From Hyaloscypha bicolor E (Eukaryota > Ascomycota > Leotiomycetes > Helotiales > Hyaloscyphaceae), in contig NW_020194684.1 of NCBI RefSeq assembly GCF_002865645.1, positions 4,069,952 through 4,133,951 on the forward strand: 64,000 nucleotides of DNA, given 5' to 3'. The translations under genes and the position numbers were made by a program. Each line of letters starts with the position of its first letter. Position 1 is the first letter of the stretch. The notes beneath the pieces were generated by a model, which worked only from the letters and a program-made list of their open reading frames with translations, was not told where the DNA came from and did no database searches. This document shows positions 33,813 to 47,643 of this stretch, piece after piece.

Positions 33813-34477
33813 AAAACTATAGATATATTATCTAACTATTATATAATAAAGTATTATATAGATCTAAAACCAGAATTCTAATTACTATATAGTCCTATAT
33901 ATACTTTATTAGAAAGGGAACTTGAAATTCTTTAGGAATATTTTAATACTAGCCTAAAAAAGAAATAGATCTATTATTTTACTAGCCTAGCTAATATTTT
34001 AATTATATTTATTTCAAAAAAAGAAAATAGCTTATATCTATATATTAACTACCGGAATCTAAATAGGATTACTATTAAAAATCAAATACTATTATTATTT
34101 ATTAATAAGACTATAGATAGGCTTTATAAAATAAAGATATATATAAAGCTAGACTTAAAAAATACTTATTATTAGTTATAAATATAGGAAAGTAATAAAT
34201 AGAAAACGGTATTTCAAATATATTATAAATATTTTAAATATTATATTATATTTTTTAGACTATCTAATACTCTAGTAATATTTCAAATATATATTAATTA
34301 TATACTAATAGATCTTATAAATATTATTTATATAGTCTATTTAGATAATATTTTAATTTATTTAGAAGATCTAGAATAATATATAGTAATAGTCTAATAT
34401 ATATTTAAATAATTATAATAATATTAGCTTTTTATAAGTTTAATATAGAAAGAATAGAATTCCTAGGGTTTATAATT

Positions 34478-34737
34478 TATTACGGTTATTATAATATATA
34501 ATACTAGTAGGAATTAGACTAGAGCTAGAAAGGCATCTGGTATCTAAATAAGGTATCTATAGTTACCTGATTATTATATATAACCCCGAGCTTAAGCTAG
34601 TATATAAGCCCGTATATAGCTTGTAATTATTTAGATCCGAGGCTTCTTTAGGATCCTCTTCTTTCTTTAGCTTTAAATCATTAAAATAGAGATAGTCTAA
34701 CCATGCCTTCTAGGCCCTAGATCTTATACTTGTAATA
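34478..34737 (+). repeat. 5' LTR of the nested gypsy element
   Basis: 260 bases, TATTACGG at the start (TG changed to TA) and TGTAATA at the end. It differs from the 3' copy by transitions. Confidence 0.85.
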
Positions 34738-37700
34738 TAATTCAAAGCTTATCTATTTCTTAATTCTATAGAGAATTTAAATAATACCTACCTAATCAGT
34801 TTTTAATAAGTATAGATATAATATACTATAGCTACTCCCGAACCGGTTAACTAATATTAGAATAAAAGAAAGCCCTAGAATAACTAGGTAAGAAAGCCCT
34901 AGACCGGCCAGGCAAGTAGATAGGCTAGTAACCTTATTATTAAATAAAGATCTATAAGAAAGCAAGTCCCGGAATAACTAGGCAAGTTAGAAGAAGCTAT
35001 AATATAAGATACTACTAGTATATTACTAGAAGATAAACCAGAGCCTCTTATTAAGTCTCCTGAGAAGTCCGAGTATTCTATTAATATTTATAATAGAAGA
35101 AATACTCTTTTCCAGAGAATAGAGGAAAAAGAGAGACCTGCCTTATTAAAGGCAGAGTTCTAAGAATTACTTTAGAACCCAGAGGCTTTATATAAAGAGA
35201 TTATTAAGCTAATTCTAAAGACATATAATATTCTTGCCTATAGTAAGAATTATTATAATTAGCTAAGAGAAACCAAGCAAGCCCTATAAAAGAACAAAGC
35301 TATTATTAAGAAGCTTATTATATAGCCTATCGAAATAACCGGTTCTTCTATTCTAGAAAGTAGATACTTAGTCAAACTCCCTAACTCTTTCATTTTCGAA
35401 GGCATAATTAAGGATAGTATTACCTTTAATAATTAGTTAGTTTAGATTAAGAACAAGCTCTGTAGTAACTCTAATACTTATTAGATAGAGAACCTTAAGA
35501 TTATTTATATATCCGGCCATATAAATAGCTATACTCTTATACTAATTTCTCCCTGCCTAAACTAGAATAATTAATATATATATAAGACTATTAGGGAACT
35601 ATATACCTATCTAGAGGAGCTATATAGTAACCCGAATAAGGAGTATAATACTCGGCAAGCGTTTAAGGAGCTATTTATAAAGAAGGGCCAGACCTTTTAG
35701 AAGTTCTATACCCTGTTCCTAAGGTATATAATAGACGGAAATATTAACCCGTAGGACCTTAAGAATAACCTAAATAATAAGCTCACCTGGAAGCTCTAAG
35801 AGACCATAGCTATATATTATAATAATCCGGCTATTCGTATTATAGAGTTCGTATAATACTATACTATAAATAACTAGTAGATCCGAGCTTACTATAAAAA
35901 GAAAGAATAGATATCTAAAAAAGCTAATAAAGATACGAATAAGCCAAGCCCAGGAGGCGCCCCTTATATAAAGCCCGCTCTCAAGACTCTAGTAATAGAT
36001 AAGCCTATTACCCCAAAGCCCGGATTCTTAGATCTCAAGTACTATAACTATAATGGATTTGGTTATATATCTAGGAACTATTTAGAGCCTAAAATAGAGT
36101 ATATAAAGCAAGTTTTAGTAGCCAAGCTAGTAATACTTACTATAAGTAAACTATCTAAGAATATAGAATAGAGAAATGAGGACCCCTAAAAGAAGTCTTC
36201 TCTTTAGGGCTATATTATATAGATATAGTAGAAGTTAATTTAAGCTAGCTACTAGGAAATAAAGTATTTATATTCCCTTATATAGTTAGTAATAATAAAT
36301 TAGATATTAAGACTTCTTCTCTTATTAATACCGGAATAAATAAATATACTTTTATTAATTCCAAGTTTATAAGAATAATTAAATGATTTCTAGATATTAA
36401 GCCTATTTAATTAGTATTACCCTATAATATAAAGGGGTTTAATAGTAAATAAGCTATACCTATTACTTACTATATTAAGCTTATACTCTTAATTAATAGA
36501 CGGAAGATCCTAGTACCTATACTAGTTATAGGACTAGGTAAGTATAATATGATTTTGGGATAATAGTAGTTTATAAGTACTAGTATCCTAATTAATTACA
36601 AGAATAAAAGATTAATCTAGCTAGATAATTAGCCTAGAAAGAAGAATTAGGATAAGGTCCTAACTACTATATATAAGAACTTGGAATCTGGGAAAAGTAA
36701 CTAGTACTAAGAAGATATAAATAGAAGAGATAAAGCTATAGCTATAAATAAGTCCTGGAAATCTTAGCTTATAAAGAGGAAATTCTTTTATTCTTTTTCT
36801 GAACCAGGCTCAGAAAGCCATATATAGTAAAAGGATTAAGCTCGATACTATAGAGAAATATAAGTAGCCTTAGGAAATATAGAAGTTTCTCTCAAGCCAG
36901 AAATAGGAATATTAAAATTATATTATCTAAAAGAAAGCCATAAGATCTAGTTAAGGCCCTTAGTTAATATTATAGGTATCTCGCTAGCTACTTTCCAGAT
37001 AAACCTATAGAAGAAGGAGAACCTTTTCTTTATAATATTATTTTTCGAGATTAATAAAGAGCTAAAATTATAGTAAGAGAACAAGTTTATTCCGGGCAAG
37101 TAGTAGCCAGAAAAGACGGAGCTATAGTAGCTAGTAAGAGTCTTACTAGAGGAATTTAAGGATTTTATAGATATTTTCTTAAAGGAAATATTAAATATCT
37201 TATTCCCGTATTAATTATATAACTATAAGATTCAGATTAATAATCCCAAAAGCCTAGAAAGCCTAGAATATTTCCCGTTCTATTAATAGTTAACCTATAA
37301 GCTATAAGAGATTAAGTACTTCCTTAAAGAGAACCTCTAATAGGGCTTTATTAAGCCAAGCCAGTTCCCTTTTATATCTCTAATCCTTTTTATAAAAAAG
37401 GCTAATAGAGTTCTCCGATTCTATATTAACTATTATAAGCTAAATAACTTAATACGAAAGAACTATTATTCTCTTTCCCTTATTTACGAAATCCTTATAT
37501 AGCTAGCTTAAGCCAAGGTCTATATAAAGCTAGATATTCGGTAAGTATTCTATTAGATCTAAATAAATCCAGAATTAGAAGAACTTATAATATTCTATAT
37601 AAGATATAGGGCCTATAAGTATAAGGTTCTTTAAAAAGGCCTAACTAATAGCCCTATTATATATTAGAGGTATATAAATAATATCCTTTTTAATTATCTT

Positions 37701-40345
37701 AATATCTTTTATATAGCTTATTTAGATAATATTCTAATTTACTTAGATAATTCCCTAAAATATAAAGACTATATATAAAAGGTCTTTTAGTAATTACAGG
37801 ATACTAGCCTTTAGGCTAATATTAAGAAATCAGAGTTTAAGGTTATTTATATAAAGTACCTAGGCTTTATTATCTCTATTAGAAATATTAAAGTAGACTC
37901 AGATAAAATAGCGGTTATTAAGGACTAGTAACTACTAAAGATAATTAAAGAAATATAAGGCTTTCTGGGTTTTTATAACTTTTATTAGTATTTTATTATA
38001 GAATATAGCTATATAGTAAAGCCCCTAATAGCTCTAATATATAAAAGAGTTCCGTTTAAATAAATAGATTAGTATTAAGAAGGTTTTACTAAGCTAAAGC
38101 AAGCTATATTCTTGGTACTAATTCTATATTACTATAACCCGAACCTCTCTATTATAGTTAAGACAAATATATTAAATAGAGTTATAGCCGGTATTTTCTT
38201 ATAGTAAGATCCCTAGATAGGACTCTAGTACCCGGTAGTATTCTTCTCTAAAACTATATAGTTAGTAGAACTAAACTATAATATCTATAATAAAGAGATA
38301 CTTGCTATTATTCTTTTTTTAATTAAATAGTAAATAGAGCTAAAAGGCCTATAAGAGGTATTCTTTATAATTTACTTAGACTACCGAGTCCTTGAGTATT
38401 TTATAACTATAAAGAAGCTCTTAGTAAGATAAGCTTACTAGATAGAATATCTTTCCTACTACTATTTCAAGCTTATATATTAGGTAAGTAAGTTAAATAA
38501 ATAAGCAGATATCTTAAATAGGAAATACAAGAATATAACTACCTAGAATAAGGTAATAGTAATCTACTAAACCCAAATTCTTCTCCTATAATAAAAGATT
38601 AATAATAATATTATACGGGATCTCTAATTAGCTCTAATTAAGGCCTTTATAAGCTCGGCTTAGGAAGAAACCCAGTATAATAGTATCTAGCTAGTAAATA
38701 AGCTATTAAGCAAGAACCGAGAATTACTAGAGCTAGAAAAGCTATAGGATAAGGCAAGAAACGAGAAGGAAGGTATTTAGATACTATAAAACGGCCTCCT
38801 CTTATAATATAGCAAACTATTTATATCTAATAATATAATAATACTCAAGATATCCTTATATACTACTCTTATTTAGGAAGTATATATATAGCCCCTAATA
38901 GGATATCTAGGACAAGCCAAGCTTTAATAGCTTCTTTAGGCCTACTATTACTAGCCAGGCCAAGATATAGATATTAATTAGTATAGGAATAACTATTATA
39001 TTTACTAATAATCCTATATCTCTAGAAATAAGAAGCTAGGGCTCTTGTATTTATTACTAGTCCCTAACTACCCCTAGTAATATATATTAGTAGATTTCAA
39101 GAAGTGTCTAGAGAATAGAAATAAGTATAATATAGTAATAATCTTTATTAATTACCTGAATAAGTACCCTATTATAATTCCTATCCGAGATATAATAATA
39201 GCTAAAGAGTTAGTACCCCTATTCCTTATTTATATAGTTTACTAAGTTAGTATTCCGGAGATTATAGTATCTAATTAAGGCCCCTAGTTTATATCGGATT
39301 TCTAGAGCGAGTTCTATAAGTATATTAGTATAAAGCTCAAGTTATTAATTACTAATTATCCCTAAACTAATAGCTAGATAAAGATTATTAACTAGTACTT
39401 TAACTAATAGCTATATCCCTATATAAATTACTACTAGGATAATTGGGACGAATAGATAGTAATAATCGATTACTAGTAGGCAGCTCTAGTTTATAAGACT
39501 ATAGGCCAATTCCCGTTTCTTATAGAGAAGAGCTACAAACTACGGATATTATTTAACTAGAAAACTCAAGTATAATCGGATACCCCAAAAGAAGAGCTAA
39601 ATAGATAGGAGGTAAAGGCTCTAGTAATATAGCTTTATAAATTATAGTAAAAGATATAGGAGAATATAATATAAGTATAAGAATATTATATTATTTAAGC
39701 TAATAAATATTACTAACTAGTAGACTTCGGAATAAGAGACAAGATATGAATTATTACTAAGTACTAGAAGAATAATTATTTAAGCTATAAGCTAGCTTAC
39801 TAAATAAAAGAACTATACGAAATCCTGGAATAAATAAAATATTTCTTTAGGTTTAAGCTTCCGGAATTAATAAGAATATATCCGGTATTTCATATAAAGA
39901 AGCTATATAAAGATCTAGGTAATCTCCTTTCCGGATAAGTAAATCCGGAGCCTCTGCTATTAGAACTATAAGACAGGGAAACGGAATATAAAGTTCAAGA
40001 GATATAAGTAGTAAAACTACTTTATAGGAAGCTAAAGTACTGAGTCTAGTAGAAAGGATAAGACCCAGATCCGGAGTAATATCCTGCTTCCTTATTAAGT
40101 AATAGTATTCTAGCTCTTTAGAGCTTCTATAATAAGAACCCCAAATAGCTAGAACTGCCCCAGAATCTCTTTTATTAGTTAGACTATACCAAGAACAATA
40201 TATTACCGGAACTATATAATACAGACGGAAATTCTTTAAAATTATATATAAAAGGCCCTGGCCTTTAATATATAACCTATAATTTGGAAATTTAATAGGG
40301 ACTTTCAAAGCTTAGAAATAAGCTTATTTTAAGGAGAGGGAGTAA

Positions 40346-40605
40346 TATTACAATTATTATAATATATAGTACTAGTAGGGATTAGACTAGAGCTAGAGAG
40401 GTATCTGGTATCTAAGCGAGGCATTTATAGTTACCTGATTATTATATATAATCCCGAGCTTAAGCTAGTATATGGGCCCGTATATAGCTTGTAATTATTT
40501 AGATCCGAGGCTCCTTTAGAATCTTCTTCTCTCTTTAGCTTTGAATTATTGAAATAGAAATAGTCTAATTATACTTTCTAGGCCCTAGATCTTATACTCA
40601 TAATA
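40346..40605 (+). repeat. 3' LTR of the nested gypsy element
   Basis: 260 bases, same length and ends as the 5' copy, followed by the target duplication TAATT. Confidence 0.85.
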
Positions 40606-41023
40606 TAATTAGTCTAGATAATATAGAAATAGAAGCTAGTAGGGTTATAACTATTAGGAAATAGCTAGTTCTAAAAAATAATATCTAAGAAATCTAAGTA
40701 TTTCTAGGTTTTACTAATTTCTATTAAAAGTTTATTTATAAATATTTCAGAATAATAAAAGAATTAACTAATTTATTAAAAACTAGTAGAAATCTATAAT
40801 ATTATTTTAACTAGATAAATAAAATAAATAGAACTTTTAAAAAGCTATAAATTATATTTATAATAGTACTAATTCTTTATTATTTTAATCTAGCTTTAAA
40901 GATTTATATAGAAATAAATACTTTAAAATTTATAATTATAGATATAATTTTCTAGCTTTTTAATAAAAGAATAGAAGTCAGGTAATATCCTATTATTTTT
41001 TATTTAAAAAAGATAACTATAAT

Positions 41024-41313
41024 TATTAGTTTATTAGAAATATATAATACTATTATATAAATATAGAAATATTATTTATATAAGATTAGTAAAGTTATTA
41101 TTTAGAAATAGAAATTATAGTATTATAGTATTAATATATAATCCCTAAATCTATTAAGCCTAAAAGAATCTAGTTTATTAGTCGAATTACTAATAGAATA
41201 TAAGGTTATATAACTATATCTCGTATTTTATATTCTATTATCTATTACTTATATCCTATATCTTATATCCCGTAACTATATATATAACTTTTAGAGAAAT
41301 AGCTATACTAATA
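41024..41313 (-). repeat. LTR of the nested copia element, left copy
   Basis: 290 bases, beginning TATTAGTT on the plus strand. It is the 3' LTR with respect to the minus-strand coding direction. Confidence 0.8.
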
Positions 41314-42988
41314 CTAGAAACTTTCTAAAAATACAAAAAATAATATTTCCTTTTAATTATATATAAATTCTCTAATCTAGTCTAATACTAGATTTTCTAA
41401 ATACTTATATATTTATATTATTTCTAAGGTTTTAGTTATATACTAAAGACTATAGCCTTTTATATATAACTTCTCCTTTTATAATATTCTTCTATCCTAT
41501 ATATCTATTTTCTATCCTATCTATATTTAACCTATTCTTTTATATCTAATTATATAGTATTTGTATTAATTAGGTATTTAAGGATATTTATTAGCTTCGA
41601 TTTTATTATAAAATTAGTAGGATTCGATTTTTTTTTAATTTATTTAACTTCTATAATTTCTTATTATTTATATATCTAGTAAAGATATATTATATTAATT
41701 ATTAGGTATTTTTCTCAAATAGTATCTAATTTAATAAGGTATTTATATAACGATTTTAAATTCGTATAAATAACTAGTAATAATTTTATTTCTAGTATTC
41801 TATTAATTATAGATTTAATTAAAGTACTTATATTAAAACTATAAGCTATATTATAAAGTTTCGAAACTAGAATACTTCTAGTAACTTTCTTGTATTTAGT
41901 AAAGAACTAGTAAATAATATTAATATATCTAGTTCTATTTACTAGAACTAGAATATATCCGATTTAGGAAAAGAGATCTTTATTATTTATAAAAATAATT
42001 AAATATAAGAATTTCTTTATTAGCTTTATAAATTTCAGTTTTCTAGTAATATTCTTAATTTACTATTAAATATACTTATTAAATACCTTTATATTAGTTT
42101 CCGAGGATTTAATAGCTTAAATAGTAATTAATAGGTTATATAAAGCTTCTAGTTAATAGACTAATATAATATATATTTTTTTATATATTAGATAATATAT
42201 TAGTTCTTAATAGAGAGATTTTAATAAATAGTATTCCTATTACTTATAATAGTAATATTCTTTATAAAAATAGTTCGGAGGTTCTTATACTAGTATTCTT
42301 ATATAAGAGTAATTCTAGTAGTATCTATATAAATAATATCTTTATTAAATTTGAGATTATAATTAAAAGTAAAGAATTTATATTTTTTAGTTAAGAATTT
42401 AGCCTTATAAAGCTTTAGTTATTTTATTTTTATAAAATTATTAGTTTTAATAAATAGGGTATTATTAGTTTAAAAGCCAATAATTTCAAAGAGTTATTTA
42501 CTATAGAATAAATAAGAGTTATAAGTTAATTATTTTATAAAGAGCTTATTAATATAATAGGAATAGTAAGTTTTAAACTAGTAATTCCCAGCTTCCGGTA
42601 TATTATATAGTAGTTTTATAACCTTTAGAATAGAATTATTCTTTAGATTTAACTTTCTAGTAAGCTTATAGAATAAGTTAATATAGAAATTATAATTAAA
42701 TAAGGTTATTAATTAGATATAAGCTTATAAGATATTATATAAATATAATTTTATAATATCTATTATTATAATAATAATAATACTAAGGATAATTCTCTAG
42801 CTAATATATTAGATAATAAGTAATTATATTAATACTATATATTTCTTATTATTATTATAAGCTTAGATAACTAATCTCGATTTCTTAAGCTTTTTCTCTA
42901 TATTTTTATTTTTAATCTTATTAATAAACCGGGAATTAAAAATATATATCTCTTTTAGTATCTGAAATCTAAAAGTAACCTTAAATAT

Positions 42989-43286
42989 TGTGAGGTGTTT
43001 ATTAGTAGGTAATAAGACAATAGAATAAATTAGTATATTATGAAACCATGGTATTAAATTCAGTATAGAACTAATCTCTGTCCCTCCTGTAAGGTTTAGA
43101 GAAGCCCCCTCTAAATAGGAGGCCCCGATGGCATATATATAATTAGTAATTTATAAGCCTAATATATATGATATAAATAGTAGTTAGTTGGGATATTGAA
43201 GGGCCGCCAATCTCCCTAATTAACACCCGCGACATCCGAGGTTCGTCACATGCCCTTAAGTCACGTGCGACCCTGCACACATCACA
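42989..43286 (+). mobile_element. Solo LTR (298 bp) inside the nested copia element
   Basis: Starts TGTGAGGTG and ends CACATCACA, so that it has the inverted ends TGTGA/TCACA and TG..CA termini. It is flanked by AATAT (42984-42988 and 43287-43291). Its composition is far less AT-rich than its surroundings. No partner copy occurs in this window. It lies at the start of the copia reverse-transcriptase region and is therefore a second-level insertion. Strand is arbitrary. Confidence 0.8.
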
Positions 43287-46200
43287 AATATATTCTTTTC
43301 TAAAAAACTAGTAATTTTAATTTAATAGGAATTCTTATATAGTTCGTTATTCTATAGGAATACTATAATATTCGGGATTTTATAAGGGTATTCTTTATTA
43401 TATTTTAGTAGAATAGTAAAAGGAATTATACCTGTATTACTTTTAGCTTTATTATTAAATTCGGAAACAGGTTTAGATTCAGGGCTATTAGTAATAACCT
43501 TAATATCTCCTATATAAAAGGGCTTTATAGAAATTAAATAAAAGGTAATATTATTATATAATAGAGCTAATATATAGTTCTTTCTATTAATAGCTACTAG
43601 CTTATATAATTTATCCTAATTATTAAATTAACTAGTATTTCCTTTATACTAAATAAGAATATTCGAATTCAGGAATAGTTTATAAATATTAGTAATACTA
43701 GAACTATTTCAGGTATTTAAAGTATTTATAATTTAATATCTAGCTTAAAGCTTCTAAATTTCTACTATTACTTTTTTGAGTATTATTAATTACTATAATA
43801 TAATAGATAATAGGATATTATATTCGGTTATTTAAAATAAAGTACTATAAACCAAAAGAATTAGAATAATATTATTAGGTTCTATAGAGTTATTAATAGT
43901 CTTAAAAGCTATTTAAAGTATAATATTCTTATTAATTCTATTAATTTTAGCTATAATAATAAGATAGATATATTAGATTAGGCTATAATAGTATTTTATA
44001 ATTCTAATAGAATTATAAACTTCTATAGGAATAATCTTAACCTTAGTTCCTATAGTATTTATAAGCTAAATAAACTCCTTACTAGTAAACTACTTTCCGG
44101 TATTTACTATAATCTAATTAAAAAGGTTTAAATAGTTATTAATCTAGTATTATTTAAATATATTCCAGATATATATTATACTAATATTCTAGAATTATTA
44201 GCTAGCTTAATATCAAGTACTTTTATTAATAATATAGAATATAAACTTATTAGAAATATAGAAAATATTAATAATAATAGAATAATTAAAGCTAATATTA
44301 TCTTTTAGGTTAAATTTAAATTATCCAAATAATTAGTTATATTTCTAGTATTATTTATAGTATTTTATAAGATATTTAAAAGCTTCTATATTAATATTAT
44401 AGCCTATTTATTCTAGTATATTTTAAAGCTTACTAATAGATAAATAACCAAAATAATAATATAGATATTATAATTTAACTTTTATAAGAAAACAGGAGTT
44501 ATAAATAAAGGATTTGGAAATAAAGCCTTATAATATAATATTTCAAAGCAAGAAAGAATATCTAAAATATTATATTATAAATATATATTTTCTAGTAAAA
44601 GTAATAAGATAATTAATAAGATTATTAAAGTAAATCCTTAGCTTATCTATATTAGCTAAATTAAATAAAAATAAAGTCTTTAAAGATATAATATAGAATT
44701 ATACTTATCTAATTAATATACTTATTATTATAGATCTAATAGAAGATATAGATCTAATATTAAACTAAATATTAATTTAATCTTTAGTAGTTTTATTAAG
44801 TTTAATACTATTATTAATTTACTAGAGAGTTTGGAATTAGTTAGAACTAGTAGTTAAATATCTAGAGGCTCTAGTATTAATTATAATTTTATAAAAGTAG
44901 TAAGTATTATATCTTAATATACTATTAATTATAAAAGTCTAAATGTTTTCTATTAAAGGTTTAATAGGTTCTAAGGTATGATTTTTACCTATTATCTAGT
45001 ATATAAGGAAAAGGGAAATAAGGTTATCTATAAAAGTATTAGCTATAGTTATTAATAAAGTAAGAGTAATAAAAGTAGCTAAAAAGCTCTTAATTAAAAT
45101 AAAATAGAAATCTGAGTAATATTTCTCTTCTTTATCCGTTTCTACTAATAAAGCCTTAAAAGTATTATTTACTAATTTATTCTTATTATTTTTATTACCC
45201 TTTTTATTTTTGGCTTTAGTAATATACTATATATAAGTATTACTAAAGTATTTATTAAAATTATAAATATTTTGGAATCTGAACTAATAGATATTTCTAT
45301 TTCTAAATTAAGCCTTTTTAGTCTTTTATTTCTTTAGTATATATTTCTATAAGCGGTATTCGGGTTTCTTATATATAAAATATAACTTTAGAATATAATT
45401 ATTATAATTATAGGACTTAAAGTAATTATTACAGGTTTTAAAATTATAGCTGAATTCGTATTAATAATTTCCGGAGAAATAATAGTTTAAAGAATTCTGA
45501 GAATAATATTATTAATTAGTAAAAAAGGTTTTGGAATTAGCTTATTATTTGCTTTTATATATAATAATAGATAATTAGAGCTTATTAATAAACTGGCCGA
45601 AATTTATAAAAAGGTCTAAGATTATATATTTATATATCCGGGAGTTTTAGTAAAAGGTAATAATCTTATTATAAAGGAATTCGGTATTTTATAAATTAGG
45701 TATAAAACTATACTATAGTTAATATAGTTTATTAATTAGTAATTAAATAGTCTTAAATATTGTTTTTTCCGGAAATTTAGCTATTATAAAAGCTAATATA
45801 ATAGTATTTCATTTATCTAAATTTCGATATTTAAATCCAGGACCTTTAAAAAAGCTATAGATATTAATATAAGCCTTTTTATATATATATTAAAAGAGCT
45901 AGTTATTATAGAAATAGTCTTAAGCTAGTTCTTTTAATATAATAGAAAAAGCTCGTATTAATACCTTTTATAAAAGCTCTATATATTAATAGATATTAAG
46001 GAAAATAGTAAATTTATAATTAAAATTACTATTAGATCTATTATACTTTTATTCTTTAGTATAGATCTTAATAACTTCCCTAATAAGTTTTATAATTAAA
46101 AGAAATTAAGAGTTATTTAAATATAGTTATAGTAATAATAGTAATAGAAATATATTATTTGTTTTTAGAGCTTTTATATTAGTATATAAATCTAATAGAA

Positions 46201-47339
46201 ATATAGAATATAGTAATAGAAAAGGTAATAATAGTATAGAAATATTAAAAATAATAGGTTCTAGATATTTATTTTTTATAAAAGTAATAAAGCCTAATAG
46301 AATTAGTCTTTTAATAAGATCTAGTCTAGTTACTAATATATTTTTATTTAATTATATATATTATTTATTTTCTTTTATAATAGTATATAAAATATTTATA
46401 ATAGTATTAATATTATTATTCTATTATATAAATATATTACTATACTAAAAGGTCTTATATAAATATAGTATTTCTAGGAATTCGAATTTATTAAAGTTTC
46501 CTTAATAAATAAAGTCCTTAAAGTTATATTTAAATAGCTTCTAAAGATTATTATTAACTATTTTATAAAAAATATATTAAAATAACTTAGTATTTAAGAA
46601 TTTAGTTATTTTATCTATTTTAGTAAAGTTTAGATTAATTCTATATTTCTATTTTTTTACTAATTTCTTAAAATTATTATTATTTATAAAATAATTGAAT
46701 TAAATAAATCTAATAAAAGAATTATTTATTATAATATATTCTACTATTATATATTCTATAGGCTTATATCTAGTTTAAAATATAGTAGTTTATAAAAAGA
46801 ATAGGTTTATAAAAAGAAGAGTAGTTTATAAAATAAATAGTTTATAATAGATATTATATTTAAAATAAAAATTTTATCTATAATAAGAAATTTAGAAAAT
46901 GAAATTTAAAAAATAAAATATCGAGATTCCGGAAGAATTTAATAGTTCTAAAATTTAAAAACTCCAGAAATTCAAAAAAAGGTAGTTTTTAAAAGAGTTT
47001 TATAGAAGTTAAATAGAAATAGAATAGGATAGTTAAATAACTAACTATTTTAGTACTTGGTAAGATTAAGTACTCTTTCTATTTATATAACCGAATTATA
47101 GATAATAGGACTAATAGATATTTTCTTCTTTAATATAATATAATTAGGCCTTAGTAAGATCAAGTATTTTTCTTATTTATATAACTAAATTATAAATAAT
47201 AGAATTAATAATTGTTTTTTCTTTAATTAGAATAATAGCTTTATTCCTAAATAACCGAATTTTAGGTAAATATAGCTTAATTCTTTCTAATTTATATATA
47301 TAAATAGATCTTATTCTAATCTAAATATAAACTAATTAG

Positions 47340-47643
47340 TATTAGTTTACTAGAAATATATAATACTATTATATAGGTATAGAAGTACTATTTATATAAA
47401 ATTAGTAAAGTTATTATTTAGAAATAGGAATTATAGTATTATAGTATTAATATATAATTTCTAAATTTATTAAATCTAAAAGAATCTAGTTTACTAGTTA
47501 AATTACTAATAGGATATAAGGTTATATAACTATATCCCGTATTCTATATTCTATTACCTATATCTTATTATCTATTATTTATATCTCGTATCCCGTATCT
47601 TATAACTATATATATAACTCCTAGAGAAATAGCTATATTAATA
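47340..47643 (-). repeat. LTR of the nested copia element, right copy
   Basis: 304 bases, same ends as the left copy, followed by ATAAT. It is the 5' LTR with respect to the coding direction. Confidence 0.8.

Larger units (their letters stand above)
34478..40605 (+). mobile_element. Nested Ty3/gypsy element (6.1 kb) in the RT of the outer element
   Basis: LTRs of 260 bases each (34478-34737 and 40346-40605) flanked by TAATT (34473-34477 and 40606-40610). A purine run (40331-40342) precedes the 3' LTR. Plus-strand decayed coding sequence is legible in order: gag with a CCHC-type knuckle at about 36030-36075, reverse transcriptase around 37300-37900, RNase H around 38150-38480 and integrase around 38880-39450 (the block corresponding to a D..D catalytic core). 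All frames carry many TAG/TAA codons. Removing the element rejoins the outer RT in frame with its continuation at 40611, which proves the insertion order. Confidence 0.9.
41024..47643 (-). mobile_element. Nested Ty1/copia element (6.6 kb) in the RNase H of the outer element
   Basis: LTRs at 41024-41313 (290 bases) and 47340-47643 (304 bases; the length difference lies in a short CTATAT-rich tract) are flanked by ATAAT (41019-41023 and 47644-47648). Coding traces are on the minus strand: a CCHC-like gag knuckle followed by a KPEYRL block near 45440-45310, a mid-pol stretch around 43670-43300, and a copia reverse-transcriptase block (FNSRFINKIKN ... KKSRLVI) at about 42980-42860. RT lying downstream of the mid-pol region fits Ty1/copia. 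Excision rejoins the outer RNase H motif across the junction. Heavily RIP-damaged. Confidence 0.85.

Noticed and set aside
39853..40308. 151-codon minus-strand frame in the AT-rich island
   Set aside because: It is the reverse shadow of the decayed 3' end of the nested gypsy element; chance openness in biased sequence.
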